A stretch of DNA of 64,000 bases. It comes from Promethearchaeota archaeon. GTDB taxonomy: Archaea; Asgardarchaeota; Lokiarchaeia; Sigyniarchaeales; SOKP01. Location: contig JAHLWS010000075.1 in NCBI GenBank assembly GCA_019057795.1, positions 44,498-108,497 on the forward strand, written 5' to 3'. A program made the position numbers and the translations under genes. Shown in pieces: positions 52,299-62,500 of this stretch; within the stretch, counting starts at the first letter, position 1, and each line of letters opens with the position of its first letter. The notes beneath the pieces were generated by a model. The model saw only the letters and a list, made by a program, of their open reading frames with translations, ran no database searches and was not told the DNA's origin.

Positions 52299-54107
52299 TT
52301 ACATTCCCCACCAAGGATGTTGGAGTTTACGTTGTATTATAATATATTCTCGTAAAGCTTGCTTTTGATCTACCGTTAATTCATCGAGAAACTTTCCCAT
52401 TAATTGCCTTACATGAGATTCGGGTACATTAACATATAAAGTTTCGTCTTTTTCTATATCTCTTCCTATTTCTATGCCACGAATAGAAATAGCAACTTCG
52501 GTTTCTTTTCCAGCTTTCTCTACTGTCTTTCCTTTATCTTGAATTTGGTGAACTCTTCTAGCTTTTACTCCTTTAGCAGTAATTAAAGGAACTTTCGGGT
52601 ATAAAGTTCCTGCTTCTATAAGTACGCCAAAAACTGCGGGATCTGAGTTTCTAAATATAAAATCGGGAATCATCTGTAGCTTTGCTGGTAAAACTAATTC
52701 GCTTAATCCTTTTGCGGTATCCTCAGCTTTTCTTATTTCTGCATACTCAATATAATCTTCAAGTAAGCGATATATAACGTTATTTGTAAAAATTCTAACG
52801 TTATCTGTTATTGCTTGTTCCTTAGCTTCGGGCAAGATAGCCACGTTAAAACCTAGAACAACTGCTGAATATGGATCAAGAGTTTTAACTAAATTTGCAT
52901 TCATAATATCCTCTTTCTTAATTGAACCGACGTCAGCAATACATATTTTCACACCATTTTTTGTAAAATGATTTTCTAAAGCTTCCAGTGATCCTAAAGT
53001 GTCAGCTTTCAAGACAACGCCCGCTTTATCTGTTTTTATCCGTATACTCTGAACTTCTTCCAATATCTCATTATATATCGTTTCTTCCTCAGAAGGTGTT
53101 CCAATGGTTCTAAATGGCGAACCCGCAACGACATCGTCTATATTGGGGGCTAAAATCTTAATTCCTGATGCGGCACTTACAAATTCTTCAAAATCAAATT
53201 TTTGTCGCGGGTCTCTTATTTCATCCAAAGGTTTGGGTCTTAATAACGCACGAACCTTAGATTTAATAGGTTTTTCTAAACCACCAACAATAAATTCGTC
53301 CCCTCTGTTAATGATGCCATCGTAAATTAATACATCCATAGTAACGCCTTGTCCTTTTTCTTTCTTTACTTCTAAAACAACGCCTTTAGCTGGACCTTCC
53401 GAGAACTTCAAGTTTTCCGTTAAAAATTGCTGTACTAAACCCATTAAAACCATTAATAGGGTAGATATTCCTTCTCCGGTTTTAGCACTTGTAGGCACGA
53501 TAGCTATTTTTTTAGTAAAATCTTTTATTTTATCATATCGATCAATTCCTTTGAAGCCTTCTTGTAAGAAATCTACGCCAATTTGTATTAATTTTTCGTC
53601 AAGAAAATCTTTTACCTGGGGTCTTTGCTTATTGTATGAATCTAAAAAGTCTGCGTCTTTAGTAGATTTCCACCCAGAAATCCTATCGAGTTTATTAGCT
53701 GCAATAACAAAGGGCACTTTCCGCTCTCTTAAAATTCTAACTGATTCCCACGTAATTGGCATGTTTCCAGCGGTCACATCAATTACTAAAATCGCAATAT
53801 CCGCAATGGCTCCACCTCTTTTCCTAAGATTCATAAACGCGGCGTGACCCGGAGTGTCGATAACTAGGATTCCAGGTAATTGAATTTCTTTTTCAGCAAA
53901 TTCTTGTTTTGATTTCCTTAAAAATTCTCTAATATCATCTGTTGGAAAATAAGACGCTCCTATATGTTGCGTAATTCCAGCGGCTTCTCTTTGTTGTACT
54001 ACCGTCCCCCGAATGTAATCAAGAATTGAGGTTTTTCCGTGGTCTATATGGCCTAATATACAAACTATTGGAGCGCGAATAGTCTTGGATTCTGATTCAG
54101 CGTTCAT
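52299..54107 (-). CDS. infB: Translation initiation factor aIF5B
   Basis: Universal initiation GTPase promoting subunit joining. Features: G1 ILGHIDHGKTSILD, REAAGITQHIGA (switch), IDTPGHAAFMNLRKRG (G3), AANKLDR (G4), domain II with the VVLEVKKEKGQG segment, and a C-terminal domain ending KLQHPWWGM. Archaeal IF5B lacks the eukaryotic long N-terminus, and this protein has none. ATG at 54107 (TTG 54113 is an alternative). The stop overlaps the ribosome-binding region of the coupled GNAT gene. Confidence 0.95.
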   Translation of the reverse strand: MNAESESKTIRAPIVCILGHIDHGKTSILDYIRGTVVQQREAAGITQHIGASYFPTDDIREFLRKSKQEFAEKEIQLPGILVIDTPGHAAFMNLRKRGGAIADIAILVIDVTAGNMPITWESVRILRERKVPFVIAANKLDRISGWKSTKDADFLDSYNKQRPQVKDFLDEKLIQIGVDFLQEGFKGIDRYDKIKDFTKKIAIVPTSAKTGEGISTLLMVLMGLVQQFLTENLKFSEGPAKGVVLEVKKEKGQGVTMDVLIYDGIINRGDEFIVGGLEKPIKSKVRALLRPKPLDEIRDPRQKFDFEEFVSAASGIKILAPNIDDVVAGSPFRTIGTPSEEETIYNEILEEVQSIRIKTDKAGVVLKADTLGSLEALENHFTKNGVKICIADVGSIKKEDIMNANLVKTLDPYSAVVLGFNVAILPEAKEQAITDNVRIFTNNVIYRLLEDYIEYAEIRKAEDTAKGLSELVLPAKLQMIPDFIFRNSDPAVFGVLIEAGTLYPKVPLITAKGVKARRVHQIQDKGKTVEKAGKETEVAISIRGIEIGRDIEKDETLYVNVPESHVRQLMGKFLDELTVDQKQALREYIIIQRKLQHPWWGM

Positions 54108-54221
54108 TTGCAATCACTTCTTGAAAAAATTAATTAAATGCATTAATAATTAAAAAAAGTATCAATCGATTTAGAATTTATTGAATGAATAGTAAAAAAC
54201 TTTAGTTTAAGAATAGTGATC

Positions 54222-57092
54222 TCAGCTGTGATTTAAATATCTTTTGAGATATTTTGCTGTATAAGACATTTTATTATCGATAATCTCTTCTGGCGTTCCT
54301 TTTACGACTAATTCTCCGCCTTTTTCTCCACCCTCAGGTCCAAGATCAATCAAATAATCTACAGATTTTATTATTTCCATGTTATGTTCTATAATTACTA
54401 CTGTATTACCGTTATCTACTAATTTATGAAGTACTTTCAATAAAAATTGAATGTCATACATGTGAAGGCCGGTTGTTGGTTCGTCAAGAATATATAAGGT
54501 ATTTCCAGTGCTAAACTTCCTCAATTCTCTTGCTATTTTTATCCGCTGAGACTCTCCCCCGCTTAGAGTTGTTGAGGATTGCCCTAGCTCTAGATACCCT
54601 AAACCTACATCAACTACAGTTTTTAAGGTTCGCTTTAAATTTGGAATGCTATCGAAAAATTCGAGAGCTTGATGAAATGTCATTTTAAGTACATCTGAAA
54701 TCGTTTTTCCCTTAAATTTAATTTCTAAGGTTTCAGCGTTGTATCTCTTACCATTGCACAAATCGCATCTGATGTAAACATCTGGAAGAAAATACATCTC
54801 TTTAAGGATGAATCCTGTTCCTTTACATTTTTTACAGTGCCCTTCTTTAGTATTGAAGCTGAATCTTCCTTTCTTATAACCCCTCTCTCTTGATTCTTCA
54901 AGTCTAGCAAAAATATCTCTTATATAATCTAATGCCTTAGTATAAGTAGCTGGGACCGACCGAGGAGTTTTTCCAATTGGAGATTGATCTATGTTAATTA
55001 TTTTATCAATCTTTTCGTGACCTTTTATTTCGTCAAAATCGCCTGTGCTTAAACGCGAACTGCGAGTATTTATAATGTTATGTAGTCCCTTGTATAAACA
55101 ATCGATCATCAAACTTGTTTTTCCTGCTCCCGAAACGCCTGTAATACAAGTAAATAATCCCAAAGGAATCTTGATATTAATATTTTTTAGGTTATTTTCT
55201 CGCGCACCTTTAATTTCAATAAATTCGTCGTTAATGGTTCGTCTTTTTTTAGGGACTTCAATCTTTTTTTTCCCTGATAGATATTCACCAGTTAAGGTTT
55301 TTGATTCTAAAATTACTTCAATAGGTCCTTCAGCAACGATTTCTCCCCCGTTCTCGCCTGCTAAAGGCCCGAGGTCTATAATATGATCGGCGTTACGCAT
55401 AATTTCATCGTCGTGTTCTACAACGATTACAGTATTCCCTAAATCTCTTAATTTTTTTAACATCTGTATCAATTGGGAAATATCTCGTTGGTGTAAACCT
55501 ACAGAAGGTTCATCTAACACATACAACACACCAACTAGACGTGAACCTAATTGAGTTGCCAACCTAATTCTTTCAGCTTCTCCTACAGAGAGCGTGTGTG
55601 ATCTTCGGCTTAAAGTTATGTAATCCAATCCAACATTTTCTAAGAAAGATAATCGATCTAAAATTTCCTTTAATACATCCTTTACGATCTTTTTTTGAAG
55701 CTCGTTCAACTTTAATTTTTTAAAATAAATCAATGAGTCTTTGACAGATAAATCGGATAATTCAGCAATATTAAGATTATCTATGATGATTGATAGACTT
55801 TCTGGTCTTAGTCTTTGACCCTTACACTGTGGACAGTCAATTCGATTCATAAAACTTTCGTAAATATCTCGAGCCCATTCTGAACGTGTTTCCATATATC
55901 TTCGATGCAGCATAGGAATTAGCCCTTCGAAAGGTCTAGCAACATGATACGATGATTTTATTTCATTTTTTTGATTTCCTAAACCATTGTTTTCGCTTTC
56001 GAAATGGAATTCTATTACTTCATCTTCCGTTCCAAATAATATCTTATGCAACTTTTTTGGATCGATATTCTTTATCGCTGTTTTATCGGTATCAAACTTG
56101 TAATGTTCAGCAACTTGTCTAACGGATTGCCAAAAATATCCCGTTAAAGTACCAAAACCAGGTATGTTTCTAATCGGAGTTTCTTGAAGTGGAACATCAG
56201 AATCTTTTCCTAATACCAATTCGTAATCGAATTCCATTACAGTTCCTAATCCACTACAATATTTGCAACTACCGTGTGGTATGTTAAATGAGAACATTTT
56301 ATGGTTAATAGGTGGAAAAGAAATGCTACAATCAATGCACGCTAAATGTTCAGAATATGTCTGCTCTTCATTGTCAAGAACTTCTACAACAACGATTCCA
56401 TCCGTTAGATTTAAAGCGTTTTCGATTGAATCTGCTAATCTGGTTTTTATATCATTTTTCATTACTAATCTATCAATAATTACATTAATATGATGTTTTA
56501 CATTCTTGTCCATAGGGATTTCTTCGTCTAAAGTATATTGAATCCCATCTACTTCAACCCGGACGTATCCTTGTTTTTTGAGATCTTTAAGAAGGTCCTT
56601 ATATTCACCCTTTCGATCTCGAATAACGGGTGCTTTAACGATAAATTTCTGATTCTCTTCTATAGAATCTAATATTTGTTGAATAATTTGTTGAGGTGTT
56701 TGCGGTCTGATTTCTTTGCCACAATTAGGACAGTGAGGAATCCCAATATTGGCAAATAATAGTCTGTAATAATCATAAATCTCTGTGACCGTCCCTACCG
56801 TACTTCGAGGATTCTTTGACAAGGGTTTTTGTTCTATAGCTATAGCAGGAGATAATCCTTCTATTGAATCTACATCTGGCTTATCCATTTCACCAAGAAA
56901 TTGTCTGGCATAGCTTGATAAAGATTCTAAAAATCTTCGTTGACCCTCTGCATATAATGTATTTATGACTAGTGACGATTTTCCGCTCCCACTAATGCCA
57001 GTAACAACCGTAAGCTTATTTCGAGGTATTTTTACATCAATATCTTTTAAATTGTTTTCTCGGGCTCCCTTAACTACAATGAATTCATTCAT
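54222..57092 (-). CDS. uvrA: Excinuclease ABC subunit A (UvrA)
   Basis: 956-residue DNA damage sensor of nucleotide excision repair. Two ABC ATPase halves are visible: Walker A GISGSGKSS and GVSGAGKTS, signatures LSVGEAER and LSGGESQR, and Walker B VLYVLDEPSVGL and LYILDEPTTGLH. Zinc modules: CPNCGK, CIDC-to-CKYC and CKKCKGTGF with CDLC. uvrB and uvrC are not in the window. The Uvr system in archaea is usually acquired from bacteria. It is divergent from the Fic gene, with a 274-bp gap. Confidence 0.97.
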   Translation of the reverse strand: MNEFIVVKGARENNLKDIDVKIPRNKLTVVTGISGSGKSSLVINTLYAEGQRRFLESLSSYARQFLGEMDKPDVDSIEGLSPAIAIEQKPLSKNPRSTVGTVTEIYDYYRLLFANIGIPHCPNCGKEIRPQTPQQIIQQILDSIEENQKFIVKAPVIRDRKGEYKDLLKDLKKQGYVRVEVDGIQYTLDEEIPMDKNVKHHINVIIDRLVMKNDIKTRLADSIENALNLTDGIVVVEVLDNEEQTYSEHLACIDCSISFPPINHKMFSFNIPHGSCKYCSGLGTVMEFDYELVLGKDSDVPLQETPIRNIPGFGTLTGYFWQSVRQVAEHYKFDTDKTAIKNIDPKKLHKILFGTEDEVIEFHFESENNGLGNQKNEIKSSYHVARPFEGLIPMLHRRYMETRSEWARDIYESFMNRIDCPQCKGQRLRPESLSIIIDNLNIAELSDLSVKDSLIYFKKLKLNELQKKIVKDVLKEILDRLSFLENVGLDYITLSRRSHTLSVGEAERIRLATQLGSRLVGVLYVLDEPSVGLHQRDISQLIQMLKKLRDLGNTVIVVEHDDEIMRNADHIIDLGPLAGENGGEIVAEGPIEVILESKTLTGEYLSGKKKIEVPKKRRTINDEFIEIKGARENNLKNINIKIPLGLFTCITGVSGAGKTSLMIDCLYKGLHNIINTRSSRLSTGDFDEIKGHEKIDKIINIDQSPIGKTPRSVPATYTKALDYIRDIFARLEESRERGYKKGRFSFNTKEGHCKKCKGTGFILKEMYFLPDVYIRCDLCNGKRYNAETLEIKFKGKTISDVLKMTFHQALEFFDSIPNLKRTLKTVVDVGLGYLELGQSSTTLSGGESQRIKIARELRKFSTGNTLYILDEPTTGLHMYDIQFLLKVLHKLVDNGNTVVIIEHNMEIIKSVDYLIDLGPEGGEKGGELVVKGTPEEIIDNKMSYTAKYLKRYLNHS

Positions 57093-57319
57093 ATTCTACA
57101 TTTTTATTTAATGTTTCAAATCAAAAAAGTTTTCCTACAATACTTCGAGAGCGTATACTTGTATAAACAAATAAAAAAAATATATAGAATATGGGTAATT
57201 GATTTTTGAATTATTCAATAAAATCGTTTTTGTCGTCGTCATTAACATAATTTTGAAGAAAAAACACAACTTTTTTGACAGAACTTAGTGAATGATTATT
57301 CAATTTACCACTACATTTT

Positions 57320-57345
57320 GAACTAAAATAAATATATATAAATAT
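57320..57345 (+). promoter_or_regulatory. TATA-like element of the Fic gene
   Basis: AAATAAATATATATAAATA lies about 25-45 bp before the ATG at 57367, in the gap between uvrA and the Fic gene. This is a standard position for a near-leaderless archaeal transcript. No strong Shine-Dalgarno sequence is seen. Confidence 0.4.
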
Positions 57346-57366
57346 TTGTAGTGATAATATTTAATT

Positions 57367-58293
57367 ATGGCAACAGTAATCAAACATAATATCAATGGAA
57401 TAGAATATAATTATCTATCATATTCTTATCGGAAAGATGGTAAAGTATTAAAGAAAGAGAGATATATAGGTAGAGATATACCTCCTTATGATGATATGAC
57501 TCAAATCTGGGAGGAACTCTCACATGAGATAGTAGAAGAGAGATGGATACCGCAAATTGAAGAAATAAAAATAAATTATCAAAATGATCTCAATCGAATG
57601 CCTTTACCAATTAAAGCTAAGAATTTGAGGAGTTTTGGTATTCGATTTACACATCATTCCAATAAAATTGAAGGATCAACATTGACTCTCCGAGAAGTAG
57701 AGAAAGTAGTAAATGAGGATGTAACACCAAGTAACAGATCGCTAACTGATATTCTTGAAACTAAAGCACATATGAATATTTATGAAAAGATGATAAATAC
57801 AAACGAGAAAATATCAATGGATTTAATATGTAAATGGCATAAAGAACTGTTTCAAACAACAGATCATAACAGTGCGGGAATAATTAGAAACTACACCGTA
57901 TATATTGGAGGAAGTCATTATGAACCACCAATGACCAAAATTGAGATAGAGATGCTCTTAGATGTCCTTTTTAGTTGGTATCACCAAAAGAAGACAATTC
58001 TCCATCCTGTATTTCTAGCTGCCGTTATGCATTATAATTTTGTAGCAATTCATCCATTTGGAGATGGAAACGGTCGCATGGCTCGTTTATTAACAAATTA
58101 TATATTACATAAAAATAACTATCCTATGTTTGATGTAGATGCTCGTATTAGGGATCGATATTATAAAGCATTAGAACGATCAGACCAAAAGGATTATGCC
58201 TTACCCTTTATCCAATGGTTTTTTAAATATTATATTATTAATAATAAGAAATACTTATCTAACATTATCTCTGCAATTTCTATTCAATCCTAA
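57367..58293 (+). CDS. Fic/DOC family protein (AMPylase-like) with inhibitory motif
   Basis: 308 residues. The Fic active site HPFGDGNGRMARLL begins at about residue 229 and has every conserved position (H-P-F-x-x-G-N-G-R). An inhibitory helix (S/T)xxxE(G/N) is present as SNKIEGS near residue 98, so this is a class II, self-inhibited Fic. Such enzymes attach AMP or other nucleotides to proteins. The N-terminal region (about residues 1-60) is a basic beta-rich segment, and the C-terminal 50 residues are helical. It is convergent with the TIR-like gene, 35 nt apart. Confidence 0.94.
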   Translation: MATVIKHNINGIEYNYLSYSYRKDGKVLKKERYIGRDIPPYDDMTQIWEELSHEIVEERWIPQIEEIKINYQNDLNRMPLPIKAKNLRSFGIRFTHHSNKIEGSTLTLREVEKVVNEDVTPSNRSLTDILETKAHMNIYEKMINTNEKISMDLICKWHKELFQTTDHNSAGIIRNYTVYIGGSHYEPPMTKIEIEMLLDVLFSWYHQKKTILHPVFLAAVMHYNFVAIHPFGDGNGRMARLLTNYILHKNNYPMFDVDARIRDRYYKALERSDQKDYALPFIQWFFKYYIINNKKYLSNIISAISIQS

Positions 58294-58328
58294 ATTTATT
58301 GGCTCTAAATAGAATCCATTGCCAAAGT

Positions 58329-59474
58329 TTAAATCAGTTGCCGTAAGATACTATTAATAGATTTTTTTTGGATGAATTCTTCAAGTCGTTGAGGATTTAT
58401 TATTTTCCATTCTGTTATACTATCACTATCTTTCCATTTTGGTCCAAATTGTTGTATTATTCTATAATTTTTTTCTAGTATATCAATAGCGTTAAAAAAC
58501 CGATCATGATTATAGTCTTCTTCGAGAAATTCATATTTTTTAATTTCACTTTCAAAATCTTGACGAATATATTTAAGATAATTTTTCTCATTGTTTAATG
58601 ATTCTTCATAATGATCATAAAAGACTAAAGCAAGATCACCAGCTAAAATCGCTAAATCTCGTTTTTCTTTATCATATTCAATTTCTTTATTACGTATCCT
58701 ATCTCCAAAATTTCTTGTATCTCCCCCAAAATATGCACTAATAATTTTTTTATGTTGAATACTACCATTATCATCTTTAAAGTACATAGCTTGAGAATCA
58801 CCTAAATCTTTTAATTTATCTATCAATAAACTAACTGTATTATTAGTTGCAGGATCTTTGGGGGGATTTTTGACTTCATAATAGTATTTAATGAGATAAT
58901 TTTTTAATAACATTCTAAGTATTTTTTTATGTGTATCCTTAGAACTATTTATTAATATAGTATTTGAATTATTTGGATTGATAGGAATGGGACTCATTAA
59001 TCTCTGTTGGATTACCGGTCTTAGTAGTTCTTTTAAATTCCCCTTATTGTAAAATTCTGCATTTTTATCTGCTACATCGAATGGCACAAATTGAGATTCA
59101 TCACAGATTATTATTGGATCTTTTTCCAGAGCAGCAGCATAGCCATATTCCCAAAAAACATTTACACTAAATATATCTCTTGTTTCTTGGCATTTATCAC
59201 AGACGATTTCTGTGGAACCTGATAAATCAGCAATTATGATTCTTGATTTTCGAATCTGACTACAAATGTTTGTACAAAAAGCTTGTTTCCCATTATATTG
59301 ATTCAAATCTAAAGCAAAACTGGGTTCTAATTTAAATTCTTTTAATACTGCTATAATCATGTCAATATATTCACGTCTATCGGGAGAATTTGAACCAATT
59401 ATGAATGCGCTATCTAAATCGCTAAATAATTTTGTATCGCATGATGCGTAGGGAGACCATGGGCAATTAACCAT
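58329..59474 (-). CDS. TIR/deoxyribosyltransferase-like domain protein with clustered cysteines
   Basis: 381 residues. The N-terminal 130 residues resemble a TIR-like or nucleoside 2-deoxyribosyltransferase-like Rossmann domain: SAFIIGSNSPDRREYIDMI, an Arg/Ser-rich step, RIIIADLSGS, and NVFWEYGYAAALEKDPIIIC. Glu109 of the last motif sits where NAD-cleaving TIR proteins and the deoxyribosyltransferases carry a catalytic Glu. Six cysteines (4, 12, 67, 71, 92, 95) could form a zinc or Fe-S site. The remaining 250 residues are helical and unrecognised. 80 nt downstream of the giant nuclease gene on the same strand. Confidence 0.72.
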   Translation of the reverse strand: MVNCPWSPYASCDTKLFSDLDSAFIIGSNSPDRREYIDMIIAVLKEFKLEPSFALDLNQYNGKQAFCTNICSQIRKSRIIIADLSGSTEIVCDKCQETRDIFSVNVFWEYGYAAALEKDPIIICDESQFVPFDVADKNAEFYNKGNLKELLRPVIQQRLMSPIPINPNNSNTILINSSKDTHKKILRMLLKNYLIKYYYEVKNPPKDPATNNTVSLLIDKLKDLGDSQAMYFKDDNGSIQHKKIISAYFGGDTRNFGDRIRNKEIEYDKEKRDLAILAGDLALVFYDHYEESLNNEKNYLKYIRQDFESEIKKYEFLEEDYNHDRFFNAIDILEKNYRIIQQFGPKWKDSDSITEWKIINPQRLEEFIQKKSINSILRQLI

Positions 59475-59554
59475 TTAAATCACAAATCTTTCATTACACT
59501 TGTATATTAAAAATTATACTTTTTTGTTGATAAAAGTTTCCAAAAAAAATGTTA

Positions 59555-62500
59555 TCAATTATCATCTAATTGTGTGTGGAAACCCACAACTTTCTCGATA
59601 TCTTCTAAAAGATCTGTCCTTTGTAGCCCTTTTGAAAAAGGTAAACTTTTTAAATTCTTTTCTCTAAGTGAGTTAACATATTTAATGAAATCTATAAATT
59701 CTGATTTTAAAATCTCGGGGTCAAACTCCCAAACTTCGTCCTTAGTAAAAAGGATACATTTTAAATTAAAAGCATTAAAGTCAGAAGGTTTCTTGAAGAC
59801 AAGTCGCTTTTGCATTAATCCGTAGGATAAAATTTGGAGTAAACTTTTAATAACATCAGTTTCATCATCTTTTAAATCAGCAATAAATAATGTATTGTTA
59901 TTAACTAAATTCAAATCTATATGACCGACGCAATATAAATTGCTTTCTATTCTTTCCCACACAGGGTTCTCACAAGCCATTGCATTAGGAAGTTTAATCA
60001 TAATGTTTTTAAGTATAGGTTCATGCCAAGGTCGTCCAAGACGCTTATTGCGAAATTCGTCATATACTTCTCTAACCAAATCCAAAAGTTTTTTGTAAAG
60101 ACCATCTGATAATTCATTATAGTTATAAATTTTCATTTTGGGGTTAGGACCAGAAGTTAATTTACTAATAAAATGATTTTTTATAAATTGCGTTTTTATT
60201 ACCTCTCTATAAATAGTCCGTCCATTTTCATCTTTTAAATGCTCACCAACAAACTTTAAACTGCTAGGTCTAATATTATTTTTCACTTCAAATTCATTAT
60301 AAGGAAAAAGTTTGAGGGACACATTTTCAACGTAATTATGCAAACAATCTCGTAAAATAGGATTTTCAATATCTTTTATTCGGATGGGATTATAAAGGAA
60401 TGTATATCGTTGTTTTTGATGCTGGAAAAGCTTTCTCCTTAAATTTTTTAATTCGGGACTCATCTCTAAAACAGCTTCAATAGAAGTTCCTCTTACATCT
60501 AAGATTTGTTGTATATCATCTTTTAGACATTCCCATCTTTTAGGTTTGATGACATCTATAAGAAACCTTTTAACCTGATCTACGGAAGAAATATAGATGT
60601 AATAATTTTGACGCCCATCTTTTCGAATACTTTCTTTAATATCACTCGTTCTGATATCTAAAGAATTGCATAATTCCTTAAAGTCCTCTAATATTGATCT
60701 ATTGACTTTTGATAACAGAATTTCAATTCGATCATGTTTTGATTTAACGCCAATCCAACCAGCGCCATTTATCATACCTCTTAGACAAGCAACCACAAGG
60801 GGCATATAATTTTTCTTCCATTCGTCTGTATTTTCCCTAATCCAAGTTAGTGGCTTATTAATCCATGATGGAACTCTTCTATTTTCGTTTGACAAACCTT
60901 GAGAAGTTAAATATTTTATAACATTCTGACCTGATATATGTAGTCTGTCTCTGGTTCTTAACATATTCGGTGGCTTTCCAAAAACAGTATTAATTAGATC
61001 CTTTAGATGTGTAACATAATTATGATGATCGTCTGTATTATAAGAAATAATCAAATCATTACCTCTGGTAGTAATAGATCCTCTTACGATAAATGTTCCA
61101 ATTAGTTCCGCATGAGACAAATTTTTTACTAATTTTACGGCTTCAAGATTTTTTCTTCCATATACAACTTTATGAGAAATAGAATTTTGATTTCCAATCA
61201 ACATTTGTAATTTGGAGAAATCTTTCTCTGAAATTACATACCCTCTATATAAAATATTATCCCAATTTGTGATAAATTCCTTTAATTTTGTTAAAGGTAT
61301 TTTAATTTTTATTATATGAGATTCGATAGCATTTAAATAAATTTTTTTAATGTAATGAAAAAAATCGTCGTCGTTCTTATAATTCTTAACAATGTCTGTT
61401 AAATGTGAAATGTGGATCCCTGATTTTATTTCTTTTTTAATTGTGTTAATACCATCACTAAGAATTTTTATCCTAGTTCCTGAAATCCGTTCTCTTCGTG
61501 GTTTTTTCCAATTTCTAATAACCTTAATCTTTCTATTGATAAGCAATTCCATTTTTTTTAAAGAATCTTGTGAAATTGACCGATCCAAATAAATCATATT
61601 GTCAAATCCTTTTACGATTTTATCTATACGTTTAACACCTAAAGATAATGTCTGTATATTTTTTTTAGTCATTTCACTACAAAAGGATTGAAGCATCTTG
61701 ATGAAATCATCTTCAAAAGTCTCTTTATTGTTGTTAATTATTTTCAATATTCTCTGAATGGGGATTCCCGCTGAAAATTCTTCCCTTATTAATGCTTTCT
61801 CTTGATTGGGTACTTTGATTCTCTCTTGATTGGGCACTTTGATTTCTGATTTATTAAATTGGAGATTTTCGACAAATTTAATATTATTCTCTCTTAGATT
61901 TATTTCTTGATTAGTGTATTTAAAATCCTCAGATTCTAAGAATGATTTTTTTATATTATTTTCATTAATTAAATATTTAATTTTGTCGTTTTTTTGTTCT
62001 TTCCTTAACTCTTTATATTTCTGCGAGATGTGCTTAAAAAATTGGCTAAACACTCGATTAACAAGAGGTTTATTCCAAAAATCGTTCCAATATTGCTCGG
62101 TGATATATTTTTTAATAAAAAAAACACTTGTAAATAATTCTAATTGGATCGGATCTAGCTCCTGTAGCCTTCCCGTCAAGAATTTTAATCTATTCTTTTC
62201 TTTTTCAGAGATTTTTTCGTTTTGAGCCTTTTCATATAATTCCATAAACTTTCTAGTCAAATACTCGAACTCGTCATAACTCTCAAGGGCTTTTTTTAAC
62301 TCGGATATAAATTCAGCGTTGCAAACTTCCTCAGAAGCCTCTTTTATCCATTGATTAAGGGTTGTTTTCCAATCTTCTTCTTCAATTTCTTTTTTTTTTT
62401 CACTTTCACTTTTAGAATTTTTAATCTTTTCCGCTCCTAATTCTCGTTGTTCTAACCATTGGCTATAACCGTTTGTTTTTTTTCTAGAATATATAGGTCT

